Assembly: GCA_910586315.1 (NCBI GenBank)
Contig: CAJUIP010000008.1
Coordinates: 1-64,000 of the forward strand
Reading direction: 5' to 3'
DNA: 64,000 bases
Origin: an uncultured Lachnospiraceae bacterium
GTDB taxonomy: Bacteria; Bacillota; Clostridia; Lachnospirales; Lachnospiraceae
Below the pieces are notes generated by a model that did not search any database, was not told where the DNA came from, and saw only the letters and a program-made list of their open reading frames with translations. Below are positions 45,072 through 53,410 of this stretch, piece after piece; position 1 is the first letter of the stretch, and each line of letters opens with the position of its first letter. Both the position numbers and the translations under genes were made by a program.

Positions 45072-45626
45072 ATGAAAAAGGCTGAGCTCAGGAAAGAATT
45101 AAAGAAACTGCTGAAGGTGGTTCCGGAGGCAGAGAAAAGGGAATGGGACAGCCGTCTTTTAGAGCGCGTTCTTTCCCTGCCGCAGGTGGAACGTACAGCG
45201 TGGGTGTATGGTTACATGGCGCTGCCCTGGGAGGCTGGAACCAGAGAGCTTCTTTTGGCATTATTGAAGAGGGGAAAACGAGTGGCTCTTCCAAGGGTTC
45301 TGGGAGAGGAGATGGACTTTTTTGAAATCCGCTCTCTTTCGGAGCTTTCCGAGGGGGCTTATCATATCCTGGAGCCTGCTATGGAATGCCCCCCGGCGTC
45401 CTGTGCGGATGCTCTTTTACTGGTTCCGGGAATGGCATTTACCCCTAAGGGAGACCGCCTGGGGAAGGGAGGCGGATATTATGATAAGTTTCTGACAAAG
45501 GAGCCGGGGCATATGACCGTGGCGCTGGCCTATGAGTTTCAGATGCTGGAACGCCTTCCGGCAGAGCTTCATGACAAAGCTGTGGATATGGTTGTGACCC
45601 CGGGCGGGAGTTACAGCAGAAAGTGA
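45072..45626 (+). CDS. 5-formyltetrahydrofolate cyclo-ligase
   Basis: This is a 184-aa enzyme converting 5-formyl-THF to methenyl-THF with ATP. Motifs are KKAELRKELKKLL (N-terminal helix), MALPWEAGTREL, and GDRLGKGGGYYDKFL (nucleotide-binding signature). I chose ATG 45072, where family similarity begins. In-frame ATG codons at 45012 and 45042 lie in the 15-bp array and would add a 20- or 10-residue repetitive tail (QEIRVQEDK type). Each has an AGGAAG box, so alternative starts are plausible. Confidence 0.92.
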   Translation: MKKAELRKELKKLLKVVPEAEKREWDSRLLERVLSLPQVERTAWVYGYMALPWEAGTRELLLALLKRGKRVALPRVLGEEMDFFEIRSLSELSEGAYHILEPAMECPPASCADALLLVPGMAFTPKGDRLGKGGGYYDKFLTKEPGHMTVALAYEFQMLERLPAELHDKAVDMVVTPGGSYSRK

Positions 45627-45633
45627 GAGGGAT

Positions 45634-46878
45634 ATGGATTTAAAGGAGATCGGAAAAAAAGCGAAGGATGCTTCTTTCCTTCTTGGAAAGATGGGTTCCG
45701 GGGAAAAAAATAAGGGACTTCTGGCAGCCGCCGAAGAGATGTTAAAGGGACAGGATGAAATCCTTAAAGCCAATGCCAATGACGTAAAAAAAGCCAAGGA
45801 AAAGGGCATGGCCCAGGGACTGGTGGATCGGCTTCTTCTGACGCCGGACCGAATTTTGGGGATCGTGGAGGGCATGCGCCAGGTGGCTGGCTTAGAGGAC
45901 CCGGTCGGAGAAGTAATTTCCATGAAAAAGCGCCCCAACGGACTGGTCGTGGGCCAGAAAAGAGTTCCGATGGGGGTGATCGGCATGATTTATGAGGCGC
46001 GTCCTAATGTGACGGCGGATGCCTTTGCCCTCTGCTTTAAGACGGGAAACGCCGTAATCCTGAGGGGAGGAAGCGATGCCCTGGAATCCAATGAGGCCAT
46101 TGTCGCCTGTATCCGCAGAGGACTTTCTTCCTGCGGGATTCCTGAGGATGCCGTGTTTCTTCTTTCTGACACCAGCAGGGAAACGGCAAGGGAATTCATG
46201 CGTATGAACCAGTATCTGGATGTGCTGATTCCCAGAGGAGGCGCGGGACTCATTAAGAGCGTGGTGGAAAACAGTACGGTTCCAGTAATCGAGACCGGAA
46301 CCGGAAACTGCCATATTTACGTGGACGAGACGGCGGACCTTGCCATGGCGGCAGATATTCTTTTTAATGCCAAGACTCAGAGAATCGGCGTCTGCAATGC
46401 CTGCGAGTCCGTACTGGTTCACCGGGCCGTGGCGGATACATTCCTGCCGCTTATGAAAAAACGCCTGGATGAAAAGCAGGTGGAAATCCGCGCGGACGAG
46501 GCTTCAAGGGCCGTTGTTCCGGAATTTAAGGAGGCCACAGAGGAGGATTGGGGAAGGGAATATTTAGACTATATTCTTTCCTGCAAAATCGTGGATTCCG
46601 TGGATGAGGCCATCGCTCACATCAATACGTACAACACCGGACATTCCGAGGCCATCGTGACTTCGGATTACGGGAACGCCCAAAAGTTTTTAGACGAAGT
46701 GGATGCGGCGGCTGTCTATGTGAACGCCTCCACCAGATTCACGGACGGTTTTGAATTTGGTTTTGGAGCTGAAATCGGTATCAGCACCCAGAAGCTCCAC
46801 GCCAGGGGCCCTATGGGACTTTTGGCGCTGACTTCCACCAAGTATATCATTTACGGGAATGGGCAAATTCGGGAATAA
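45634..46878 (+). CDS. proA: Glutamate-5-semialdehyde dehydrogenase (gamma-glutamyl phosphate reductase)
   Basis: This is a 414-aa NADPH enzyme, the second step of proline synthesis. Conserved regions are VPMGVIGMIYEARPNVTADA, the catalytic Cys in IGVCNACES, and AVYVNASTRFTDGFEFGFGAEIGIS. It lies 7 bp after the cyclo-ligase gene and ends before a clear terminator. Confidence 0.98.
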   Translation: MDLKEIGKKAKDASFLLGKMGSGEKNKGLLAAAEEMLKGQDEILKANANDVKKAKEKGMAQGLVDRLLLTPDRILGIVEGMRQVAGLEDPVGEVISMKKRPNGLVVGQKRVPMGVIGMIYEARPNVTADAFALCFKTGNAVILRGGSDALESNEAIVACIRRGLSSCGIPEDAVFLLSDTSRETAREFMRMNQYLDVLIPRGGAGLIKSVVENSTVPVIETGTGNCHIYVDETADLAMAADILFNAKTQRIGVCNACESVLVHRAVADTFLPLMKKRLDEKQVEIRADEASRAVVPEFKEATEEDWGREYLDYILSCKIVDSVDEAIAHINTYNTGHSEAIVTSDYGNAQKFLDEVDAAAVYVNASTRFTDGFEFGFGAEIGISTQKLHARGPMGLLALTSTKYIIYGNGQIRE

Positions 46879-46932
46879 ACGTAAAAAGTGTGAGTTTTTC
46901 CCATGCCGTTTTCTAATATCCTGATTCTGCAG

Positions 46933-46978
46933 AAAAACTCCCTTGCTACTTTATAGAAAGAGTAGCGGGGGAGTTTTT
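46933..46978 (+). terminator. Terminator after proA
   Basis: AAAAACTCCC-TTGCTACT pairs with AGTAGC-GGGGGAGTTTTT. The T run at the 3' end and the A run at the 5' end make it usable in both directions. Confidence 0.85.
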
Positions 46979-47007
46979 GTGTGTAATAAAACAATGATTT
47001 CTGAGTC

Positions 47008-47970
47008 TTATTTGCCAATATGATATTCTTCGTAAAGTTTGTTTCTATATTGTTTATCTTGTGTAGCTTTAATGATATCCTGTGGCCGATTGTGTTCGAT
47101 CAGTTTTGTGATTAATGTGGAAAGTTTGTTTTCACCCTCTTGAATGCCTTTTTGTATACCTTCTTTGATACCTTCTCTTTTTATTGTCTTAGCTTCATAT
47201 TCCAGAACTTTTCCGCCCATGACCGCTTTCACTCCTTCCTTAACAGAATTGTATTTTACAGCGATGTGCTCCAATACTTTATTTGACATGTCGATAATCG
47301 TACATCTTGTGTATTCGCTGATTGCTCTCTGCTTTAAGAGCTCTTCCAGTTTATTTTTAATCCATTCGTATTCTTCCAGTAAGGCTTTCAGCTTTGCTTT
47401 ATCCCTCTCGTATTCATCGAACCGCGTTTCGTGGGAAAAGATATAGAAAGGAATCAACAACAGGAGATTCTTCTCAAAAATCTCTTCCAGGGTGTATTGT
47501 TGGGATTTCATCACCTGGATATCATATTCCACGGTTCCCCCTGGCGTTATCATCCTGATTTTCAGTGTATCAGGCGTTGACGCATGATGCCTTAAGAACA
47601 GTACAGCAGAATGAGGCAGTGTCACAGTAAGAATATTTCCATTGATTTGTCCTTCGTCCAGGGCGATTTGGGTGTCATATTCAAAAAATCGAACCAGCAT
47701 ACTGTTATCGGCACTGCTCTGGCATTCCAGATGGTATTTTTTGGATTCTTTTCCTTCTATCCTGAAACTGGTATCCGTAATCCGTTCTTCTTCATTTCCG
47801 CCCTGCTGGTTCAGGAAGTGCTCGTTAGGGGAGAAGATAATTTCTTCCTGTCCTGAATAATGCTCCCCGAATACCTCATTTATCACAGGGATGATAAGGA
47901 AACTGCAATCATTCAGCAGCGTGCGGAACACATCATCATATGGTGTGCTTGTTATCCTTATATCGTTCAT
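47008..47970 (-). CDS. Rpn/PD-(D/E)XK nuclease-family protein
   Basis: This is a 320-aa protein of the Rpn (recombination-promoting nuclease)/PDDEXK transposase-like family common in Lachnospiraceae. The N-terminus NDIRITSTPYDDVFRTLLND is typical. The nuclease core shows ITDTSFRI followed by YHLECQSSAD, i.e. the D...ExQ motif. The C-terminus has Gly-Lys-Glu repeats (GIKEGIQKGIQEGE). It stands alone on the minus strand facing proA. It is probably a solitary mobile or accessory gene. Confidence 0.87.
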   Translation of the reverse strand: MNDIRITSTPYDDVFRTLLNDCSFLIIPVINEVFGEHYSGQEEIIFSPNEHFLNQQGGNEEERITDTSFRIEGKESKKYHLECQSSADNSMLVRFFEYDTQIALDEGQINGNILTVTLPHSAVLFLRHHASTPDTLKIRMITPGGTVEYDIQVMKSQQYTLEEIFEKNLLLLIPFYIFSHETRFDEYERDKAKLKALLEEYEWIKNKLEELLKQRAISEYTRCTIIDMSNKVLEHIAVKYNSVKEGVKAVMGGKVLEYEAKTIKREGIKEGIQKGIQEGENKLSTLITKLIEHNRPQDIIKATQDKQYRNKLYEEYHIGK

Positions 47971-48397
47971 TGTTATCCGCTCCTTTTATTATATTTTACC
48001 ATATTGCATAAATTTACTCAATTAGAAAAATATTATTCTGAAGTGGGGGAAGTGCGTCCGAAGCAAATATGAGCATAAAATGTTGTCTTGTCTGTTACAA
48101 AAGCAGGTTCCTCTGATGCAGTGAAGACGCAGGAACGGATAGAACCTGCACAGTGAAAGCCAGAGATTGATGGAATTAATTCAGAAACCGGAGATAAAGA
48201 ATAAATCTGACGTCAAAGAGATATAGCAGACGGAGGAAACGGAGCGTAGCTGGCTACGATTAACCGTCCCAACGCCTATGGAAAATATGAACTTTATGAG
48301 ATGATGGGAAGAAAGAGAAGTTTCAGGAACGTGTTCTGAGTCTGTGGAAAGGGACAATAATGTGAAATTTTTTTCTTTCTAAAACTGCAGAATTTCT

Positions 48398-48445
48398 GAG
48401 CGGCTATCCATAACATAATATGTATTATGTAAAGAACAGCCGCTC
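48398..48445 (+). other. Hairpin with inner palindrome in intergenic region
   Basis: GAGCGGCT (48398-48405)/AGCCGCTC (48438-48445) encloses the palindrome ACATAATA-TG-TATTATGT. TGTTTCTATT follows, so it may be a terminator. The rest of 47971-48397 holds no gene I can support; traces such as NAYGKYELYE around 48270 may be a decayed gene but cannot be assigned. Confidence 0.45.
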
Positions 48446-48609
48446 TGTTTCTATTATAAAAGCTGTAATTTCCCGGTAACAGTTCAGATACCCCTCTGAA
48501 TTACTACATTCTCCGCCCATTTTTTACCATTTTTCTTGAGAAACCTATTGAAAAATATGGATAATGATGCTAGTATGTATGCATACACATAAAGAAACAC
48601 AGGTTTCAT

Positions 48610-48733
48610 CCATGACATAATACATACTATAGGAAGCAAAAATGGGCTTCCTATAATCTGACTGGTGACGCAAAAAGCACACCTTTTATCAGTAACCGCC
48701 GCACGGTTTCTGATAAGCTATATTATGTCATGG
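48610..48733 (+). other. Three-way-junction-like structured element upstream of secreted protein gene
   Basis: The outer 13-bp stem CCATGACATAATA (48610-48622)/TATTATGTCATGG (48721-48733) closes over two hairpins. One is ATAGGAAGC/GCTTCCTAT (about 48629-48654). The other is TTATCAG-TAACCG facing CGGTTT-CTGATAA (about 48686-48716). It lies about 185 bp before the secreted protein start. It may be an RNA leader or a small MITE. A GTGACGCAAA stretch recalls a c-di-GMP riboswitch, but the partner half is not there. Confidence 0.45.
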
Positions 48734-48916
48734 ACCGTTTCGTGTGTAATAAAGCAATACCCTGATTTCATTGGCAGGATGAGTATTCCGGGCACTTTTC
48801 CAGTGGGGACAGAAAACCCCAGGGCAGAGATTCATCCTCTGTACTGCAGGAAGAAAAATTCTCTGCCTGTGAAATAAATTTTTCTGTACAAATTATGAAG
48901 AAGGAGGAAAAAGGAA

Positions 48917-51565
48917 ATGAAAAGAAAACAGCTGACAGCCCTGTTCTTAAGCGCAGCCATGGTTCTTACCAACGCCGGAATCAGCTTTGGCGCACTGGAT
49001 GGTCCTGAGGATGTGGGCAAGCGAGGAGAGGTTGCGGAGGGAAAGGAAGCGTGGATCACTCTCAACGCCAATGGCGGAGAGTTTCGCTTTGCCGGCGCTG
49101 AGGAGCCTGGAACCCCTGGAGTTTCCACACCAAGCAATGCCACATCAAGCGATGCCACGCCCGTTGTGGAGACATCAACGACGCTGGACGTGGGAGGTCC
49201 GGTAACAACCCCGGATGTCGACGGATATTATTATCTGCTCTTTGGGGATGCCGAGCCTGCAGCGGCCTCTGCGGAAGCCGACTGGAACGTTCTGACGGAT
49301 GGTCCGGAGACAAAAAATGGTGAAATGAAATTTGCCGGATGGTATGTGAAGAAGGACGATCTGACTACCAGGCTTGAACCCGAATCCAAAATATACGGAC
49401 ACGCTGATGTATACGCCAGATGGGTCAGCAACGCTAATGTTACTGTAGATGAAGGCGTAAAGGAAATGGTTCAGAATCCAGCGGTCAGCGGCCTTACCGA
49501 GGGCGTTACATTAACTTTCAATGCTCTGGAGGAGAACAAACAAAAGGATGTCCAGGCTCTTTCCGATATCGTCTCTAAGGCGGATCTCACAGCTCTTGGA
49601 GTTTCTTCTGTAGCACTGTCCAAGAATGAGAATGCTCTGGTTCAGCTGGATATTTCTGTAGACAAAGCCCAAAATGGCCCTGTAGGAATCACCATGGCGG
49701 ATCCCTTTAATGGCCAGTACGATAATATTCTGGTGATTCACTTAAATGATGGGGCAACCGCAGCGCAGGATGTACAGTATGCCGTTATGGATAAGAATGC
49801 AAATACTCTGTCCTTTACAGCGAAAGGCTTCAGCCCTTACATTCTGGCTGCTGTGGACGGGAACATGGCCAAGATTAAGGTGGAGAATGTAAAGAACGGC
49901 GCTCTGCTTGTATACAGCTTGGAGTCCTTAAATGATGGCGGGTATAAGTATACTTATGTTCCGATCGGTGAGGAAGTGGAGATACCTGTTGGAACAGTGC
50001 TTCATGTACAGGCTCAAGGCGCTTATACTGACGATACCAACTGGGAATTGAAAGATGACGAATGCCAGGTAACTTCTGATAAAGAGACCATAAATGTCCA
50101 AAACTGGAGCTCCTTTGAAGTTTCAGGAAATGCTGTCATCTCTGCAGAATTCGTTCAGATGGGACAGTGGGAAGTTTCTCCTGGCCGGATTCCTGCTCCT
50201 GCTGTCTATGAGGGAAAGATTACTTACTATGACGTAGAAGCTGACGGAACGAAAACGTATCGTCAGGTGTCCTTTGATACGGACAGTAGCATTTCCAATG
50301 ACAATGAACTCTTCACCCTGGAAAACGGCGTGCTGAAGAGTAAGGACATTTTACCGCTGGGTCAGTATACTCTGACGGTCAGCACAGAAGACGGCAGTTC
50401 GTTCCAGACAATTAGGATCACGGTAGGCAATATACGAATTGACATGAATCCTGATTATCTTCCGAAAGCAGGTTCCTTTGAAGCCCTTTTACAGGTTTAT
50501 TTGAAGGAGAACGGTCAATGGGCTGCCAAAAACCAGTGGTCCGTGGAACTGGATCCAGACCGGAATTATGGACTGGAAGATAAATTCTCTCTGACGAACA
50601 ATGTTTTAAAGAGCAACGATACGCTTGAGTTGGGCACCTATTATCCTAATGTGCTTGTCAAGACTCCGGAGGGCGGTTCCTACCGGACCGGAATTAGCGT
50701 CCGTGTAGGCGTTACCAGCTGGTTTAGTGTTCCTGTGGCAAAATATGTGGGTAGCGACGGCGAACAAACTTATACCACTTATATTTCGAACAGTGTGGAG
50801 CGTGTCAGTACAGAAGAAGGAACTACATTTGGATCTGCAAAAGTCCAGGTGTTTGAAGGACATATTAAAGAGATTGCCATGTACGGAAATCATCCCTTTA
50901 AGGGCTGGGCTGACGAGAACGGGAAAATAGTGGAAGATGCTCAGAAACTGGAGAATAATAATAATTTTTATGCCGCTTTTGAAGGATATACTCCTGTGAA
51001 GGTGGAAACCACTGGTTCCACTGGGAAGCCTGAAGAGCCGGGCAAACCTGAGGAGCCCAATAAGCCGGGTAAACCGGGTAATACTGGAAATTCAAGCTCC
51101 AGAGACGAAGATTACAGTTCCGGAAGCTCTTCTTCCAGCGGCAGAAAAGCTGCCAAAGCCGATACGCTTTCCGGAAGCTGGAAGAAGGATGCCAAAGGCT
51201 GGTGGTTCGAGCTGTCCAATGGCGCATATGCTAAGAATCAGTGGGGCAAGATAAACAATGTATGGTATTACTTTAACGCGGAAGGTTATATGGTAACCGG
51301 CTGGCAGCAGGTTGACGGCCAGTGGTACTATCTGACAGAGGCGGAAGCAAATCAGGGTGCTATGCTTGTCGGATGGCTTTTTGACTCCAATTATAAGAAA
51401 TGGTTCTATTTTGGTTCCGATGGAGTTATGCTGACCGGCTGGCAGCTGATTGGCGGCCAGTGGTATTATCTGAATACAATTTCTGATGGTATCCATGGCG
51501 CTATGGCAGCTGATACGACCATCGACGGACACTATGTGAATGCCGACGGAGTATGGGTGCAGTAA
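48917..51565 (+). CDS. Large secreted protein with cell-wall-binding repeats
   Basis: This is an 882-aa protein. The signal peptide is residues 1-25 (KRKQLTALFLSAAMVLTNA). Next comes an InlB/Listeria-Bacteroides-type segment (WITLNANGGEF, FAGWYVKKDD), with a linker SNATSSDATP. The middle 500 residues are beta-rich and unassigned, with two related sections near 430-510 and 520-600. A Gly/Pro/Ser-rich hinge (about 690-745) leads to choline/glucan-binding-like repeats such as GWWFELSNGAYAKNQWGKI and VTGWQQVDGQWYYL. It should be attached non-covalently to the cell wall. AAGGAGGAAAAAGG precedes the ATG. Ligand unknown. Confidence 0.87.
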   Translation: MKRKQLTALFLSAAMVLTNAGISFGALDGPEDVGKRGEVAEGKEAWITLNANGGEFRFAGAEEPGTPGVSTPSNATSSDATPVVETSTTLDVGGPVTTPDVDGYYYLLFGDAEPAAASAEADWNVLTDGPETKNGEMKFAGWYVKKDDLTTRLEPESKIYGHADVYARWVSNANVTVDEGVKEMVQNPAVSGLTEGVTLTFNALEENKQKDVQALSDIVSKADLTALGVSSVALSKNENALVQLDISVDKAQNGPVGITMADPFNGQYDNILVIHLNDGATAAQDVQYAVMDKNANTLSFTAKGFSPYILAAVDGNMAKIKVENVKNGALLVYSLESLNDGGYKYTYVPIGEEVEIPVGTVLHVQAQGAYTDDTNWELKDDECQVTSDKETINVQNWSSFEVSGNAVISAEFVQMGQWEVSPGRIPAPAVYEGKITYYDVEADGTKTYRQVSFDTDSSISNDNELFTLENGVLKSKDILPLGQYTLTVSTEDGSSFQTIRITVGNIRIDMNPDYLPKAGSFEALLQVYLKENGQWAAKNQWSVELDPDRNYGLEDKFSLTNNVLKSNDTLELGTYYPNVLVKTPEGGSYRTGISVRVGVTSWFSVPVAKYVGSDGEQTYTTYISNSVERVSTEEGTTFGSAKVQVFEGHIKEIAMYGNHPFKGWADENGKIVEDAQKLENNNNFYAAFEGYTPVKVETTGSTGKPEEPGKPEEPNKPGKPGNTGNSSSRDEDYSSGSSSSSGRKAAKADTLSGSWKKDAKGWWFELSNGAYAKNQWGKINNVWYYFNAEGYMVTGWQQVDGQWYYLTEAEANQGAMLVGWLFDSNYKKWFYFGSDGVMLTGWQLIGGQWYYLNTISDGIHGAMAADTTIDGHYVNADGVWVQ

Positions 51566-51603
51566 ACGCTATTTCGTATGAAGAGGACGGGGCTGTCTGA
51601 AAG

Positions 51604-51651
51604 CCCGGAGGGTTTAATTTCTCTCCGGGCGGCGGACAGCTCCGCCTTTTT
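51604..51651 (+). terminator. Double-hairpin terminator after secreted protein gene
   Basis: CCCGGAG/CTCCGGG (51604-51629) is followed by GGCGGA-CAGC-TCCGCC (51631-51646) and TTTTT. Confidence 0.9.
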
Positions 51652-51843
51652 GTTTAAATCTTCCTTAATTGACAGATTTTGGGTATCAAAAGTGATTAAA
51701 AATAACTAATTTATTACATTAAATTTACAGAATTGGTATTGTGGTTGCATTTTTTGCAGTTGGAGTTTATAATGGTCACGGTAGAGTCCGTATGGGGAAA
51801 TAAGTAAGCAGAACGCTGATTATATAATGGAGAGGGAACAAAG

Positions 51844-52029
51844 TCAAGGGAAATCTACAACGAAGTTGATTTAGATAAAATAAATCTAAATGTGGAACCA
51901 GCCATGGAGGAATCGGACAGACAGTACTGGTTTATGGCAAAATGCCGGGAGTGGGTTCGGGACCTTGAAAAAAGAAACGGGCGGAGGCCCACGGCGTTTA
52001 TTCAGACCTTCGGTTGTCCGAACGTGTGA
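51844..52029 (+). pseudogene. Truncated, diverged miaB 5' fragment (copy 1)
   Basis: In-frame codons read EIYNEVDLDKINLNVEP, RQYWFMAKCREWVR and IQTFGC, then PNV and a stop. They align with the N-terminus of full-length MiaB (53411) but differ at many residues. No start codon is in frame, and upstream bases (TATAATGGAGAGGGA...AAGTCAAG) still resemble those before intact miaB. I infer that this is the original resident 5' end, cut off at the TFGC codons by arrival of the 788-bp unit. Confidence 0.72.
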
Positions 52030-52072
52030 GTAAACAGGATTCTGAAAAGATGTTTGAAAGGGAGAAAGCTTA

Positions 52073-52312
52073 TTGCAAATCGAATATAGTAAAAATACTG
52101 CAAAATATATTAATGCTGCTGACAAGCCAACAAAAAGACGTTTGAAAGAAGCAATTGAAAAGATTCCTTTTGGAGATATTAAAAAATTACAAGGCATAGA
52201 TAATGGATATCGTTTAAGAGTTGGGGATTTAAGAGTGTTGTTTTCAATAGAAGATGATACAATATATATTGATAATATCATTCCCAGAGGGCAGGCATAT
52301 AAATGGTTATAG
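52073..52312 (+). CDS. RelE/ParE-family toxin, unit A
   Basis: This is a 79-aa protein with the RelE/ParE fold pattern: IEYSKNTAKYINAADKPTKRR, the core GDIKKLQGIDNGYRLRVGDLR, then VLFSIEDDTIYIDNIIPRG. RelE-type members cleave mRNA at the ribosome; ParE-type members hit gyrase. The TTG start at 52073 has AAGGGAGAAAG upstream. The toxin comes first and its partner follows after 16 bp, the reverse of the common order, as in HigBA. It is identical to the unit B copy. Confidence 0.85.
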   Translation: MQIEYSKNTAKYINAADKPTKRRLKEAIEKIPFGDIKKLQGIDNGYRLRVGDLRVLFSIEDDTIYIDNIIPRGQAYKWL

Positions 52313-52328
52313 AAGTAGGTGAAAGAAT

Positions 52329-52520
52329 ATGAGTAAAGAGATGTTAAAAAATTTGATAGAATTGGTTCCGGAAAAGGATATTGATACTTTGTATAGAGTG
52401 ATTGTAAAGTTTGTGCCTGAAGTAATCCCTGAACCAGAGGAATTAGAAGCCATAAGAACCGGACGAAAAGACAGGGAAATGAACGGAACAATACCTCATG
52501 AGGCGATCGATTGGGATTAA
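52329..52520 (+). CDS. Probable antitoxin, unit A
   Basis: This is a 63-aa acidic protein. The N-terminal half is helical (EMLKNLIELVPEKDIDTLYRVIVKF in outline) and the C-terminus EAIRTGRKDREMNG...EAIDWD matches the tail of many small antitoxins that wrap RelE-type toxins. No clear DNA-binding domain is seen, so autoregulation is uncertain. AGGTGAAAGAAT lies before the ATG. It is followed by the hairpin at 52526. Confidence 0.72.
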   Translation: MSKEMLKNLIELVPEKDIDTLYRVIVKFVPEVIPEPEELEAIRTGRKDREMNGTIPHEAIDWD

Positions 52521-52525
52521 GAAAA

Positions 52526-52581
52526 AAGAAGCGAGTACCCCGCTTGAGCCATAAGGCTGTACGGTAAAACCCCCGCTTCTT
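52526..52581 (+). terminator. Hairpin closing the toxin-antitoxin operon, unit A
   Basis: AAGAAGCG (52526-52533) pairs with CGCTTCTT (52574-52581) around a partly folded loop (AGCC-ATAA-GGCT). The downstream T run is weak (GTTGATGATT). An identical copy lies at 53314-53369. Confidence 0.5.
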
Positions 52582-52622
52582 GTTGATGATTATATGATAG
52601 AAAGGGAAAAAGTCAAGAAAAA

Positions 52623-52817
52623 ATGGATCAAGAAGCTTTGCATCATAAAGGAATTGATTTAGATAGAATAGACATCAATGTGGAACCACCCATGGAGGAA
52701 CCGGCCAGACAATACTATTTCATGGCAAAATGCCGGCAGTGGGTTCGTGCGTTTAAGCAGAAAAACGGACGCTGTCCGACAGCTTCGATCCAAACCTTCG
52801 GCTGTCCGAACGTGTGA
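52623..52817 (+). pseudogene. Truncated miaB 5' fragment (copy 2)
   Basis: This is a 64-codon frame with the ATG and first 61 codons identical to intact miaB (53411), ending TFGC-PNV-stop. It keeps its leader and may still be translated into a short peptide holding only the first of the three N-terminal iron-sulfur cysteines. It is the right end of unit A, cut from the miaB body by unit B. Confidence 0.85.
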
Positions 52818-52860
52818 GTAAACAGGATTCTGAAAAGATGTTTGAAAGGGAGAAAGCTTA

Positions 52861-53100
52861 TTGCAAATCGAATATAGTAAAAATACTGCAAAATATATTA
52901 ATGCTGCTGACAAGCCAACAAAAAGACGTTTGAAAGAAGCAATTGAAAAGATTCCTTTTGGAGATATTAAAAAATTACAAGGCATAGATAATGGATATCG
53001 TTTAAGAGTTGGGGATTTAAGAGTGTTGTTTTCAATAGAAGATGATACAATATATATTGATAATATCATTCCCAGAGGGCAGGCATATAAATGGTTATAG
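52861..53100 (+). CDS. RelE/ParE-family toxin, unit B
   Basis: This is a second copy, identical in protein to the gene at 52073, again with a TTG start and AAGGGAGAAAG site. Two identical toxin genes within 1 kb point to a recent duplication. The copy directly precedes its own partner gene and intact miaB. Confidence 0.85.
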   Translation: MQIEYSKNTAKYINAADKPTKRRLKEAIEKIPFGDIKKLQGIDNGYRLRVGDLRVLFSIEDDTIYIDNIIPRGQAYKWL

Positions 53101-53116
53101 AAGTAGGTGAAAGAAT

Positions 53117-53308
53117 ATGAGTAAAGAGATGTTAAAAAATTTGATAGAATTGGTTCCGGAAAAGGATATTGATACTTTGTATAGAGTGATTGTAAAGTTT
53201 GTGCCTGAAGTAATCCCTGAACCAGAGGAATTAGAAGCCATAAGAACCGGACGAAAAGACAGGGAAATGAACGGAACAATACCTCATGAGGCGATCGATT
53301 GGGATTAA
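53117..53308 (+). CDS. Probable antitoxin, unit B
   Basis: This 63-aa copy is identical to 52329-52520, with the same 16-bp spacing from the toxin. Its transcript may continue through the hairpin at 53314-53369 into miaB, only 102 bp downstream, so toxin-antitoxin transcription and miaB expression could be linked. Confidence 0.72.
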   Translation: MSKEMLKNLIELVPEKDIDTLYRVIVKFVPEVIPEPEELEAIRTGRKDREMNGTIPHEAIDWD

Positions 53309-53313
53309 GAAAA

Positions 53314-53369
53314 AAGAAGCGAGTACCCCGCTTGAGCCATAAGGCTGTACGGTAAAACCCCCGCTTCTT
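53314..53369 (+). terminator. Hairpin closing the toxin-antitoxin operon, unit B
   Basis: AAGAAGCG/CGCTTCTT stem identical to the unit A copy. It lies 41 bp before the intact miaB start, with a weak T tract, so it may act as an attenuator rather than a full stop. Confidence 0.5.
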
Positions 53370-53410
53370 GTTGATGATTATATGATAGAAAGGGAAAAAG
53401 TCAAGAAAAA

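Noticed and set aside
48041..48397. Decayed transposase or recombinase gene
   Set aside because: Short protein-like traces in different frames could not be tied to any family.
48650..48680. c-di-GMP-I riboswitch, because of GTGACGCAAA
   Set aside because: The other conserved half of the aptamer is missing and the observed pairing differs from the GEMM fold.
52526..52581. Integron attC site closing a toxin-antitoxin cassette
   Set aside because: No GTTRRRY/RYYYAAC ends, no integron integrase, and the unit ends at miaB codons rather than at the hairpin.
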